Assembly (NCBI GenBank): GCA_016794365.1 | Contig: JAEUKB010000051.1 | Location: 52,610 to 116,609, forward strand | From: Myxococcales bacterium | GTDB taxonomy: Bacteria > Myxococcota_A > Polyangia > Palsa-1104 > JAEUJZ01 | Length of the DNA stretch: 64,000 nucleotides | Reading direction: 5' to 3' | The notes under the pieces: model-generated | Told to the model about the DNA's origin: nothing | The model's database searches: none | Seen by the model: the letters and a program-made list of their open reading frames with translations, nothing else | Position numbers and translations under genes: made by a program | Shown here: in pieces, positions 36,092-44,721 of the stretch | How positions within the stretch are numbered: position 1 is the stretch's first letter | Layout: each line of letters begins with the position of its first letter

Positions 36092-38155
36092 ATGAAGACT
36101 CGTCGAAGCCGATCTCTGTCCCTGCTCTTTTCGTCGCTGCTTCTGAGTGGCGTCGCTTCACAGCTCACCGCTTGTACGCCCAGTGCGGAAGTCAATCCCG
36201 ATGAGCCATTCACCGCATATCTGGGCGATCCAGACTGTGATGTGATCATGCCGGGCTTTGCCTATACGCAAGACATCGGAGGACTTCCGCCCGGCTGCGC
36301 ACTCCCTTGGCCGTCCAGCTTGTATCTGGTAGAAGACGCAGCGCGCAAGACTGGCTATACGCTGTCGTTTGGGAGTCGCTCTCTTCCCGAAAACAAGCAA
36401 GGGATTGCGATCGATCCACAGCCGTATCGAAAGCGCGATGGCTACAGCGTAGGAACACCGATTCTGCTGACGATTCCGAACTTAGATCTGTCGCAGTTTG
36501 CCAGCGAAAATCACATCGAGCGATCACTGGAACCCAACGCTCCGCTGCTGCTGTTTGAGGTATCGGGAAGTAGCGTCCGCCGGGTTCCCTACTTTGTAGA
36601 GCGCGATCTCCTGGATCAGGAATCGACGCGTCCGACGATCTTTGTCCGTCCTGCAGAGATCCTAAAAGAAGCAACTCGCTATGTGGTTGCGCTCAAAGAA
36701 GTCAAAGATCAGAGTGGAAAACCAATTCCCAAAGCGCCTGCGTTTGCACGTCTTCTCAGCGGAAAGACAGCGGACATTCCAGCGCTTTCCCGTCGGCAAG
36801 CACGCTTTAACAAGACCTTTTCCTTTTTGGAAGGACAAGGCATTCAAAAAGACGCGCTGGCCGTTGCGTGGGAGTTTGTGACAGCCAGCAGTGAGTCCAT
36901 GCACGGTGACCTCCTGCTCATGCGGGATGATGCGCTCCAGCGCGTGGGTGCCAAAGGTCCAGAGCTGACCGTCACCAAAATCACCGAGTATGCCAAGACC
37001 AATGATGGCAGCGGCAAGCCCGTTGATCAGTACATCGGCATCGAACTGGAAGGCACGTTCGAGGTTCCAAACTACTTGGCCAGCACCAAGATCTCTGGCT
37101 TTGACGGTTCCGAGCTAGCTCGCGACAGCAAAGGAATTCCGACGCCGCAAGGAACACGTAAGCCGCGCTTCTGGGTTCGCATTCCGCACACTGCGATCGC
37201 AGGACTGCCGCACGGTCTGGTCATGTACGGACACGGTCTGCTCGGAGAAGGAACGCAGGTTCGCGGCAGCTTCAACAGCAAGATCGCAAGCGAGCATCAG
37301 CTGATTTTCTTTGGTGCCGATCTGACGGGAATGACCGAGGAAGACGCGATTCCTCTGCTGAGCATTTTGTCCGAGCTGAGCCGATTCCGTTCGCTGTCCG
37401 ATCGCTTGCATCAAGGACTAACAGAGTGGGTTCTGCTGTCGCGTGCGATGCGTGAACGCCTGGCAGATCTACCGATCGCGATCAGCAAAAAAATCCAGGT
37501 GAACAAGTCCGAGCTGTTCTATTCCGGCATCTCACAAGGAGGCATCTTCGGAGCCTCCTTTGTGGCGCTATCTCCCGACGTGACGTATGGACACTTGGGA
37601 GTCCCCGGAAACAACTACAATACGCTGCTACAGCGCTCCAAAGACTACGAGCAGTTTGTTCCAGTGATTGGCTCTGCGTATCGCGATCCGGTTCAGGAAA
37701 ACATCGCGCTCAGCGTCATCCAGCTTCTGTGGGACAGCACCGATCCAGTCAGTCATCTGCGTCACGTCACCGCAGAGCCGTTCCCCGGAAACAAGCCACA
37801 CTATGTGCTGCTGGCACCCGCACGCGGAGACTATCAAGTGGCCGTGCTCACCGACGAGATTGCCGCGCGTAGCAACATTGGAATCGGACTGTTGCAAAAC
37901 TACGACAAAGAACGGAAGGTCGCGCTGGTCACCGACCAAAAGTATCCGTATCGCGGATCAGGAGTCGTTCTGTACAACTTTGGGAATCCGTGGCCAGCAC
38001 CGGGAAATCTGCCTCCCGATGACATGGTTGGCGATCCACATGAAAAACCACGCAGACTGGACGCACACAATCAGCAGATGGTGACGTTCTTCCGCACCGG
38101 ACAGATCATTGATGTCTGCGGTGGCGATGGCTGCACACCGACGCTACGACCGTAA
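36092..38155 (+). CDS. Large lipoprotein, predicted alpha/beta hydrolase
   Basis: From the ATG at 36092 (divergent from the sigma-54 activator by 96 bp) the 687-residue product has a lipoprotein signal peptide ending QLTAC. The C-terminal half carries HGLVMYGHGLLGEG, an oxyanion-type loop, and YSGISQGGIFG with the nucleophile-elbow pattern G-x-S-x-G. A later Asp and a C-terminal His (DAHNQQMVTFFRTG) could complete a triad. This suggests an exported esterase/lipase or amidase. The N-terminal ~250 residues are not recognised. The divergent sigma-54 activator may regulate it. Confidence 0.72.
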   Translation: MKTRRSRSLSLLFSSLLLSGVASQLTACTPSAEVNPDEPFTAYLGDPDCDVIMPGFAYTQDIGGLPPGCALPWPSSLYLVEDAARKTGYTLSFGSRSLPENKQGIAIDPQPYRKRDGYSVGTPILLTIPNLDLSQFASENHIERSLEPNAPLLLFEVSGSSVRRVPYFVERDLLDQESTRPTIFVRPAEILKEATRYVVALKEVKDQSGKPIPKAPAFARLLSGKTADIPALSRRQARFNKTFSFLEGQGIQKDALAVAWEFVTASSESMHGDLLLMRDDALQRVGAKGPELTVTKITEYAKTNDGSGKPVDQYIGIELEGTFEVPNYLASTKISGFDGSELARDSKGIPTPQGTRKPRFWVRIPHTAIAGLPHGLVMYGHGLLGEGTQVRGSFNSKIASEHQLIFFGADLTGMTEEDAIPLLSILSELSRFRSLSDRLHQGLTEWVLLSRAMRERLADLPIAISKKIQVNKSELFYSGISQGGIFGASFVALSPDVTYGHLGVPGNNYNTLLQRSKDYEQFVPVIGSAYRDPVQENIALSVIQLLWDSTDPVSHLRHVTAEPFPGNKPHYVLLAPARGDYQVAVLTDEIAARSNIGIGLLQNYDKERKVALVTDQKYPYRGSGVVLYNFGNPWPAPGNLPPDDMVGDPHEKPRRLDAHNQQMVTFFRTGQIIDVCGGDGCTPTLRP

Positions 38156-38253
38156 TCCGTCTGTGCTACGATCGAGGACGAAGCTGTCATCTGCACGGCT
38201 TACGTCCTCTCTGTAACGGAATCAAACCACAGCTTGAAGAAAGGAATTCCAAC

Positions 38254-38766
38254 ATGCGATCGATTCTGACTGGCTCTTTGCTGGGACTGCTGCTTGCGCT
38301 CTCTCCGCTCACTTCCACTGCGAATTCAGGAGGAAAGTGCAGCTTCGATTCCGACTGTGGCGCGGGCGTCAAGTGTCGCAGTGGCAAGTGCGCAACCGCA
38401 GCCGGAGGCTCCTGTTCGTTTGACTCGGACTGCGGTGGTGGCAAGTGTCGCAGTGGCAAGTGCGCAAACTCTCCCGATGGTTCCTGTTCGTTTGATTCCG
38501 ACTGTGGCGAAGGAAAGTGTCGCAGCGGCAAGTGCTCCGCAGCAGGTGGCGGCTGTTCGTTCGATTCCGACTGCGGCCCCGGAGTCCGCTGTCGCAGTGG
38601 CAAGTGCGCAACCGCAGCCGATGGAAGCTGCTCGTTTGACTCCGACTGCGGCGGTGGCAAGTGTCGCAGCGGCAAGTGCGCAAACTCGTCGGGAGGAAGC
38701 TGCTCGTTTGACTCCGACTGCGGTCCCGCTGGCAAGTGCCGCAGCGGCAAGTGCGCAGGAAAGTAG
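38254..38766 (+). CDS. Secreted Cys-rich protein made of six near-identical repeats
   Basis: The 170-residue protein has a signal peptide (1-23) and then nothing but six repeats of 23-25 residues: CSFDSDCG-x(2-4)-CRSGKC plus a short Ala/Ser/Gly linker, four Cys each. This Cys pattern resembles Dickkopf-like CxxDxDCxxGxxCxxxxC modules in myxobacterial lipoproteins, but here they are the whole protein. DNA repeats of about 72 bp are strongly conserved, indicating recent expansion or homogenisation. AAGGAA lies seven bases before the ATG. A disulfide-stapled surface, adhesive or metal-binding rod is conceivable; function unknown. Confidence 0.82.
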   Translation: MRSILTGSLLGLLLALSPLTSTANSGGKCSFDSDCGAGVKCRSGKCATAAGGSCSFDSDCGGGKCRSGKCANSPDGSCSFDSDCGEGKCRSGKCSAAGGGCSFDSDCGPGVRCRSGKCATAADGSCSFDSDCGGGKCRSGKCANSSGGSCSFDSDCGPAGKCRSGKCAGK

Positions 38767-38774
38767 CGAATCCC

Positions 38775-39770
38775 ATGCGCGCGCAGTGGCTTGTTCCTTC
38801 GCTGTTCGGACTGCTCCTGGGATTGCTGGGCTGTCGTCCAGAGTCTTCCTTTTCCGTCGTGTCCGATGCTGCGGTTTCAAGACCGACAGATCTTGCGGAT
38901 TCCTTTGATCTGGCCAGCCTGGATGCATCCTACGATCTGCGATCTTCACCGAATGGACTGCGCGCGCTCACGCTGAACACGCACCTGTTTTTCGATACGG
39001 TGTGTGACTCTGGACGATGCGGAAGCGGAGACTTTGAACAGGTCGAAACACCGCAAGACTTCGCTGCGCGAGCAGACACGCTGGCCAGAGCCATCCGATC
39101 TCTGTCTTCCGATGTGGTTGCCCTGCAAGAGATCGAAAATCAGAGCGCGCTCCGTGCGCTAAGTAGTCGTCTTGGCGATCTCTATCCCGTCGCAGTTCTA
39201 GGGGAAACAGGCGCTGCCGGGTCGATTGATGTCGCGATCCTTGGCAAAGGAACGCTGCTGGAAGTGCGAACGCATCGCGCGCGGGTTCTGTATCGACCGG
39301 ATGGATCGTCCACGTACTTTTCGCGTGAGCTACTGGAAGTTCATCTGTCGCACAAAGGTCGCCGCATCGTGATGTTTGCAGCACACTTTCGATCCAAGGT
39401 CAGCGACGATCCCGGACGCAGACTCGCGGAAGCCCAAGCCGCAGCAGAGATCATGAAAAAAACCGCAGCAGAGTTTCCCGATGCGCTGGTGCTCCTCGGT
39501 GGGGATCTGAACGACACACCAGGATCGGCACCCATTTCTGCGATGGAAAGCGATCCTGCGCTGGTTCGCGTCGCCAAAGATCGACCACTTTCCAGCGTCG
39601 CCACCTACAGCTGGAATGGCAATCCAGAAGCGATTGATCACTTGTTTTGGGCGCGTAGTGCGCGATCTTCTTACGTCGCTGGCAGCGCATCCGCACAGCG
39701 AGACGCCGGTCGCTTTGGCTTTGCGGGATCGGATCACGCCGCACTCCTTGCAGACTTCGCGTTACACTAG
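38775..39770 (+). CDS. Lipoprotein with endonuclease/exonuclease/phosphatase (EEP) domain
   Basis: The ATG at 38775, 8 bp after the Cys-repeat gene, opens a lipoprotein signal peptide ending GLLGC. A short linker with DLADSFDLASLDASYDL precedes an EEP fold: LTLNTHLFFDT, VVALQEIEN (metal-binding Glu), GGDLNDTPGSAP (catalytic Asp/Asn) and GSDHAALL (catalytic His) near the end. The 331 residues are consistent with a surface-anchored, metal-dependent phosphodiesterase or nuclease acting outside the cytoplasm. Coupling to the Cys-repeat gene suggests a shared extracellular task. Confidence 0.82.
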   Translation: MRAQWLVPSLFGLLLGLLGCRPESSFSVVSDAAVSRPTDLADSFDLASLDASYDLRSSPNGLRALTLNTHLFFDTVCDSGRCGSGDFEQVETPQDFAARADTLARAIRSLSSDVVALQEIENQSALRALSSRLGDLYPVAVLGETGAAGSIDVAILGKGTLLEVRTHRARVLYRPDGSSTYFSRELLEVHLSHKGRRIVMFAAHFRSKVSDDPGRRLAEAQAAAEIMKKTAAEFPDALVLLGGDLNDTPGSAPISAMESDPALVRVAKDRPLSSVATYSWNGNPEAIDHLFWARSARSSYVAGSASAQRDAGRFGFAGSDHAALLADFALH

Positions 39771-39778
39771 CTTCCGCT

Positions 39779-40420
39779 GTGCCCGTGTCCAAACATTCCA
39801 AAGAGTCAAGCGCAACGCCCCCCGAAAAGAACTACATCACGCCGAGCGGATTCCGTCGATTGCAGCGCGAATTTGAGCAGCTGCGCGGACCGACTCGACG
39901 GGAAGTCGTTGCCAAGTTATCGGAAGCTGCCGCCGAAGGAGATCGCTCGGAAAACGCCGAGTACATCTATCGCAAGCGTCAGCTCCGTCAAATCGACAGT
40001 CGGATTCGCTTTCTGATGAAGCGCATGGCGATCGCAGAAGTCATCGATCCCAGCCATCACAGAGGCGACCGGGTCACCTTTGGCTGCGTCGTTACCGTCG
40101 AAGATGAAAACGGAAAGGTGACAAAATATCAGCTCGTAGGAGTCGATGAGAGCGATCCCAAAGAAGGTCGCATCAGCTATCGCTCTCCGATTGGTCGCGC
40201 CCTGGTTGGCAAGCGTGCCGATGAGGAAGTCACGATTCAAGTCGCAGTCGGAACACGCGAGCTGACCATCTTGTCCCTTGAATTTCCAAGTGGTGAATCG
40301 GGCGCAGAAGGCGGCCCCACCATCGCCGATGCAATGCTCGCCGCCCAGCAAGAGCTCGCGCAGAATCCGGCAGACGAAACGGACGGCAGCGACGAAGAAA
40401 CAGCTCCAGCGGAGGTCTGA
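39779..40420 (+). CDS. greB: Transcription elongation factor GreB
   Basis: GTG start at 39779. The 213-residue product has the Gre coiled coil with the acidic tip GDRSENAEY, which reaches into the RNA polymerase secondary channel to promote transcript cleavage. YRKRQLRQIDSRIRFL follows, then the FKBP-like C-terminal domain (GDRVTFGCVVTVEDENG). IYRKRQLRQID and the longer length favour GreB over GreA. A C-terminal acidic/Ala extension of about 40 residues is not part of the core fold. It overlaps no gene and is followed by the GMP reductase-like gene after 4 bp. Confidence 0.9.
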   Translation: MPVSKHSKESSATPPEKNYITPSGFRRLQREFEQLRGPTRREVVAKLSEAAAEGDRSENAEYIYRKRQLRQIDSRIRFLMKRMAIAEVIDPSHHRGDRVTFGCVVTVEDENGKVTKYQLVGVDESDPKEGRISYRSPIGRALVGKRADEEVTIQVAVGTRELTILSLEFPSGESGAEGGPTIADAMLAAQQELAQNPADETDGSDEETAPAEV

Positions 40421-40424
40421 TCCA

Positions 40425-41465
40425 ATGTTCCCCCGTGGCATTACTTTTGACGATGTCCTTCTGGTTCCTGGCTATAACGGAATCCGCTCGCGTCAGTCTG
40501 TGACAACCAACGTACAGATCACAGAGCTTCTGTCTTTGCGCATTCCGGTGATCTCTTCAAACATGGATACGATCACGGGCTGGCAGATGGCCGCAGCGAT
40601 GGCCAAGCTCGGTGGATTGGGAATCCTGCATCGCTTCATGAGCATCGAACAGAACGTCGCAGACTTCCGTCGTGCCAGCGAGTTCGGCGCGGTCGGAGTC
40701 TGTGTCGGTGTCTCTGGCGATGCAATGGAGCGCGCAGAAGCCTTGGTTGCAGCCGGAGCCAGCATCCTGTGCGTTGATGTCGCGCACGGACACAGCAAGA
40801 TGGTGAATCAGATGGTGCGCTCGCTGCGCGAAAAGTTCGGCGACAACATCTGCATCATCGCAGGCAACGTCGCCACCTACGCAGGTGCAGACTATCTGTC
40901 CGCAGCAGGAGCCGATGTCATCAAGGTCGGAATCGGACCTGGATCGGTCTGTACCACGCGCATCAAGACAGGCTTTGGTGTTCCGCAGCTCTCTGCGATT
41001 TTGGACTGTCGAAAAGTGGATCGTCCGCTGATTGCAGATGGCGGAATCCGCACGCCCGGTGATGCAGTCAAAGCCCTCGCAGCAGGTGCAACCTGCGTGA
41101 TGTTGGGAGGCATGCTGTCCGGCACCGAAGAGACGCCCGGAGAGCGCATCGAAAAGAAGTCTGCCGACGGAAAATCGTACTTCGTCAAGACGTTCCGTGG
41201 CATGGCTTCGCGCGAAGCACAGGAAGACTTCATGGGCTCGATGGCAGACTGGAAGACCGCCGAAGGAATCAGTCTCGAGGTCGCAGCCAAAGGCTCTGTA
41301 CAGGATGTGATTGCCGATGTCATGGGCGGAATCCGTTCCGGTATGACCTACTGCGGCGCAAAAGATCTGAAGGATCTACAGCGCAAAGCCCAGTTTATGG
41401 AAGTCAGTCGCGCTGGACAGGATGAAGGTCTGCCACACGCGATGCTGCGCTCGACCAACCGCTAG
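40425..41465 (+). CDS. guaC: GMP reductase-like enzyme (IMPDH/GMPR family without CBS domains)
   Basis: From the ATG at 40425 (GGAGG nine bases upstream) the product is 346 residues, the length of GuaC. IMP dehydrogenases carry CBS domains and are about 490 residues. The catalytic Cys176 lies in [20 protein letters not shown]; the KTG after TTR is GMP reductase-like. [13 protein letters not shown] lacks the RVPY element of IMPDH. However, GTEETPGE near residue 245 reads like IMPDH. I favour GMP reductase (GMP to IMP with NADPH), with IMP dehydrogenase as the alternative. Confidence 0.75.
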   Translation: MFPRGITFDDVLLVPGYNGIRSRQSVTTNVQITELLSLRIPVISSNMDTITGWQMAAAMAKLGGLGILHRFMSIEQNVADFRRASEFGAVGVCVGVSGDAMERAEALVAAGASILCVDVAHGHSKMVNQMVRSLREKFGDNICIIAGNVATYAGADYLSAAGADVIKVGIGPGSVCTTRIKTGFGVPQLSAILDCRKVDRPLIADGGIRTPGDAVKALAAGATCVMLGGMLSGTEETPGERIEKKSADGKSYFVKTFRGMASREAQEDFMGSMADWKTAEGISLEVAAKGSVQDVIADVMGGIRSGMTYCGAKDLKDLQRKAQFMEVSRAGQDEGLPHAMLRSTNR

Positions 41466-41489
41466 TCGATCAAACCGCTAGTCGATCAA
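41458..41489 (+). repeat. 16-bp perfect tandem duplication across the guaC stop codon
   Basis: ACCGCTAGTCGATCAA occurs at 41458-41473 and again at 41474-41489. The first copy includes the last sense codons and the TAG stop at 41463-41465, so the stop is duplicated downstream. This looks like a recent replication-slippage event. Confidence 0.9.
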
Positions 41490-41507
41490 GTTGCAACTGG
41501 CAACTTG
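41487..41507 (+). terminator. 8-bp hairpin after guaC
   Basis: CAAGTTGC (41487-41494) pairs with GCAACTTG (41500-41507), loop AACTG. It is in place for greB-guaC transcript termination but lacks a following T run; mRNA stabilisation is an alternative. Confidence 0.45.
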
Positions 41508-41685
41508 TCACCGCGCTGTTTCATTCCTCATTCGCCGCTTGATGTTCGATGTTCCGTCGAGAACGGACACCGACAGACATGTCCGACTCTGTCACCCAAT
41601 CGACACATACTTGGCACGCAGATGCAACAGGAAGTCTCGCGCAGACACCTAGACTGGGGAGCAAATCAATCGGACTGACACTCCT

Positions 41686-44600
41686 ATGGCTCGCCGGAAC
41701 AAGTCTCTGCGCACTACTTCCCTCCCCTCCTTGCCCTACTTGGGAGGCCTGCTTCATATCCTTTCGCAAGCGCCACAGCTTGCATGGTCAGCACCGCATC
41801 CGCAGCAGAAACCAGCGCAGAATCCTGCGAATCCAGAGCCGACCCCGCCCACGCAGAGTACAGCCCCTACAGAGTCTGCTGCGCCCAGCCCAGGAGTCCC
41901 AGCAGCGTCGCAGACAGAGCCATCAGAGAGCACGCCTTTGGCCACAACCGCGCCCAGCATCATGGTCAAAGGTCGCGTGGTGGAACAAGCAACCGGAGAC
42001 GGAATTTATGATCTAACCGTTCAAGCGGTGGGCGGCCAAGCGCAGACCAGCACCAACGAAAAGGGAGAGTTTTCCCTCTCTCTGTCTCCGGGTTCTCAAT
42101 CGCTGGAGTTTGTCTCTGAGTTCTACGAAAAGCGCACGATCACGATCTCTGTTCCTGAAAACGGAAGCTTGACGATCACAACGCCGATTGCGCTCAAGCT
42201 GAGCGGTACACAAGCGGAAGTGACAGCGGAAACGGTGATCATTCGCGAGCCCGATCAAAGAGGCGCAGCCGCGCAGTTACAGACCCGACATGAGGCTGCC
42301 ACCGTCAGTGATGCAATCAGCAGCGAAGACATCAAGAAGTCCGCAGACAGCAGTGCATCACAAGTCGCAAGTCGCGTAGTTGGCGCCACCGTAGTGGGTG
42401 ATCGTTTCGTCTACGTTCGCGGACTGGGAGAGCGCTATTCCAGCACGCTGCTCCACGGACTTCCGCTTCCCAGTCCAGAGCCCGAACAGCACGCGGTTCC
42501 GTTTGACATCTTTCCCGCAGAGCTTCTGTCGAGTCTCAGCGTCATCAAAACCGCGACCCCTGATCTGCCCGCAGACTTTGCGGGTGGCTCGGTAGAGATC
42601 GCGCTGCAAGACTTCCCCACCCAGCGTATCGCTCATGTGGGCGCAGCCATCGGAGTCAATGCCCAGACTGCATTTCAACCGATGCTGACCCATCCTGGTG
42701 GTCGCACAGACTGGCTTGGTTTCGACGATGGAACGCGCGGAATGCCCGCAGGAAAGCTGTCCGGTGCAGCGCTTGGGAATGCGTTCAAAAATGCCTGGTC
42801 TCCGTACAGACAATCCAGCGGAAATCCCAACTACTCGCTGTCTGCATCATTTGGTGATCGCGCAGAAGTGGCCGGAAAGAAAGTCGGATATCTGCTGGCT
42901 CTACACTACAGTTCCGATGCCCAAACACGCGCAGAAGAGATCCAAGTTCTGAACCTGGTAGACACTGCGCAAGGGCCCAAGCTTTCACCTCTTGTTCAGT
43001 TTGGCAGCGACGAAAACGCCTTTGCATCAGGACGCGGTCGCTACTCCGTTCGCAGCACAGAAGGAATCAACTGGGGTGCGCTTGGAACCGCTGCGATTCA
43101 GCTCTCTCCGCTGCATCGGATTTCGCTGGGTGCGCTGTTTTCGCAGAGTGCAGATCGCGAGACACGCATCTATCAAGGCTACAGCCAAGAGCAGTTTGCC
43201 GAGTTGTGGAACAGTCGCTTGCGCTTTGTCTCGCGCTCTCTTGGACTGATTCAGCTTCGTGGCACGCATCACTTCGATGGAGCCCAGCGCGGTGCCAGCG
43301 ACCTGGATTGGAACGCGAGCTATTCCGCTGCGGCGCGACAAGAGCCAGACAATCGCGAAGTCACGTATCTGAAAAAAGATGACGGACTGTTTCACTTCAC
43401 GCCCAAAGGACAGAGCGGACAGCGCTTCTTTGCCAACAACCTAGAGCATCAGGTGGCAGCGCGAATTGACTTTTCCCAGCACTTTCAGCAGTGGAGCGGA
43501 CTCGGCTCTGTCTTCAAAGCTGGCGTCGCTGGTCGCGTTCGGCTACGTGACTTTTCCGCGCGCCGCTTCAAGTTCGGATTCGGTGGAATCGGGGACATTG
43601 ATGACACCGCAGCGCCAGAACAGATCTTTTCAGCAGAGAACCTGGGATCGGCGGTGGATGTGCGCGAAAACACCAACACGGCGGACAAGTACAGCGCCAA
43701 GCAGGGTGTGTACGCAGCCTATGTTCGCTTCGATCTTCCGCTCCATAGCAAGGTCACACTATCGGGAGGTCTGCGCTTTGAAGCCGCGCAGCAGCGACTC
43801 TATTCCTTCGATCCGCAGCAAGCGGATCAGCCGATTGCGGTGGCACTCGATACCTATGATCCACTGCCTTCGCTCAACCTGGTGGTGAAGCTAAGTCCGA
43901 AGATGAACCTGCGCGCCGCAGCGTCGATGACCGTGGCGCGACCAGAGTTCCGCGAGCTGGCTCCGTTTCAGTTTACAGACTTCTTTGGGGGCGAGCTGGT
44001 TCAAGGAAATCCGCAGCTTCAGCGCACACGAATCGGCAGTGCCGATCTGCGCTGGGAGTGGTTCTTAGGTGGTGCAGATGTCGTCGCTGTGAGCGTGTAT
44101 GGAAAGTACTTTGATGCACCGATTGAAACGACGATCAGCGCGGGCGGAAACCTGATTCGATCCTTTGCGAATGCACGCGCTGCCTACAACGTAGGAGGAG
44201 AGCTGGAAGCGCGCAAAGAGCTGGTGATTGCAGAGCGCGGACTGCGCGGTGTTTCTGTCGGTGGAAACGTCTCTGTACTGTATTCCCAGGTCGATCTAGA
44301 AGGCGTATTGGGACAGCAGACCAGCAAGCACAGAGCACTCCAAGGACAGTCTCCGTTTGTGGTGAATCTGTTTGCAGAGCTGGACCGGCCAGCGTGGGGA
44401 ACGCAGCTGCGGCTGCTGTACAACGTGTTTGGAGAGCGCATCGATCAAGTCGGTGCATTCGGACTCCCAGACAAGTTCGAGCAGCCTCGGCATCAGCTGG
44501 ATGTCACGCTCTCGCAGAAGCTGGGAAAAGGACTGTCTCTGCGGCTGTCTGCGCGCAATCTCATCAACTCTCCGGTTCAGATCATTCAGCGCGGAATGCT

Positions 44601-44700
44601 GCCCAGCACAAGCGGTGGAACGGACACCCAAGTGCAAGAGACAACGCTGCGCTACACCACGGGACAGACGGTCAGTCTGTCTCTGTCCTACGACCTATAA
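41686..44700 (+). CDS. TonB-dependent outer-membrane receptor
   Basis: The protein is 1004 residues. A signal-like N-terminus is followed by a Pro/Thr/Ala-rich segment, a carboxypeptidase-regulatory-like beta domain (VKGRVVEQATGDGIYDLTVQ, about 92-170), the plug domain (SDAISSEDIKKSADSSASQ; FVYVRGLGERYSSTLLHG) and a 22-strand barrel with alternating aromatic strands to the C-terminus (TGQTVSLSLSYDL). This CarboxypepD-plug-barrel order is usual for receptors of large or complex ligands such as glycans, peptides or siderophores. The next gene, 21 bp away, encodes a lipoprotein that probably works with it. Confidence 0.92.
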   Translation: MARRNKSLRTTSLPSLPYLGGLLHILSQAPQLAWSAPHPQQKPAQNPANPEPTPPTQSTAPTESAAPSPGVPAASQTEPSESTPLATTAPSIMVKGRVVEQATGDGIYDLTVQAVGGQAQTSTNEKGEFSLSLSPGSQSLEFVSEFYEKRTITISVPENGSLTITTPIALKLSGTQAEVTAETVIIREPDQRGAAAQLQTRHEAATVSDAISSEDIKKSADSSASQVASRVVGATVVGDRFVYVRGLGERYSSTLLHGLPLPSPEPEQHAVPFDIFPAELLSSLSVIKTATPDLPADFAGGSVEIALQDFPTQRIAHVGAAIGVNAQTAFQPMLTHPGGRTDWLGFDDGTRGMPAGKLSGAALGNAFKNAWSPYRQSSGNPNYSLSASFGDRAEVAGKKVGYLLALHYSSDAQTRAEEIQVLNLVDTAQGPKLSPLVQFGSDENAFASGRGRYSVRSTEGINWGALGTAAIQLSPLHRISLGALFSQSADRETRIYQGYSQEQFAELWNSRLRFVSRSLGLIQLRGTHHFDGAQRGASDLDWNASYSAAARQEPDNREVTYLKKDDGLFHFTPKGQSGQRFFANNLEHQVAARIDFSQHFQQWSGLGSVFKAGVAGRVRLRDFSARRFKFGFGGIGDIDDTAAPEQIFSAENLGSAVDVRENTNTADKYSAKQGVYAAYVRFDLPLHSKVTLSGGLRFEAAQQRLYSFDPQQADQPIAVALDTYDPLPSLNLVVKLSPKMNLRAAASMTVARPEFRELAPFQFTDFFGGELVQGNPQLQRTRIGSADLRWEWFLGGADVVAVSVYGKYFDAPIETTISAGGNLIRSFANARAAYNVGGELEARKELVIAERGLRGVSVGGNVSVLYSQVDLEGVLGQQTSKHRALQGQSPFVVNLFAELDRPAWGTQLRLLYNVFGERIDQVGAFGLPDKFEQPRHQLDVTLSQKLGKGLSLRLSARNLINSPVQIIQRGMLPSTSGGTDTQVQETTLRYTTGQTVSLSLSYDL

Positions 44701-44721
44701 GCACAAAAGGAGTCCTTTGCG

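Noticed and set aside
41615..41630. Sigma-54-type -24/-12 promoter upstream of the TonB receptor
   Set aside because: TTGGCACG is followed by a GC one base too early; sigma-54 spacing is strict, so the match is not credible.
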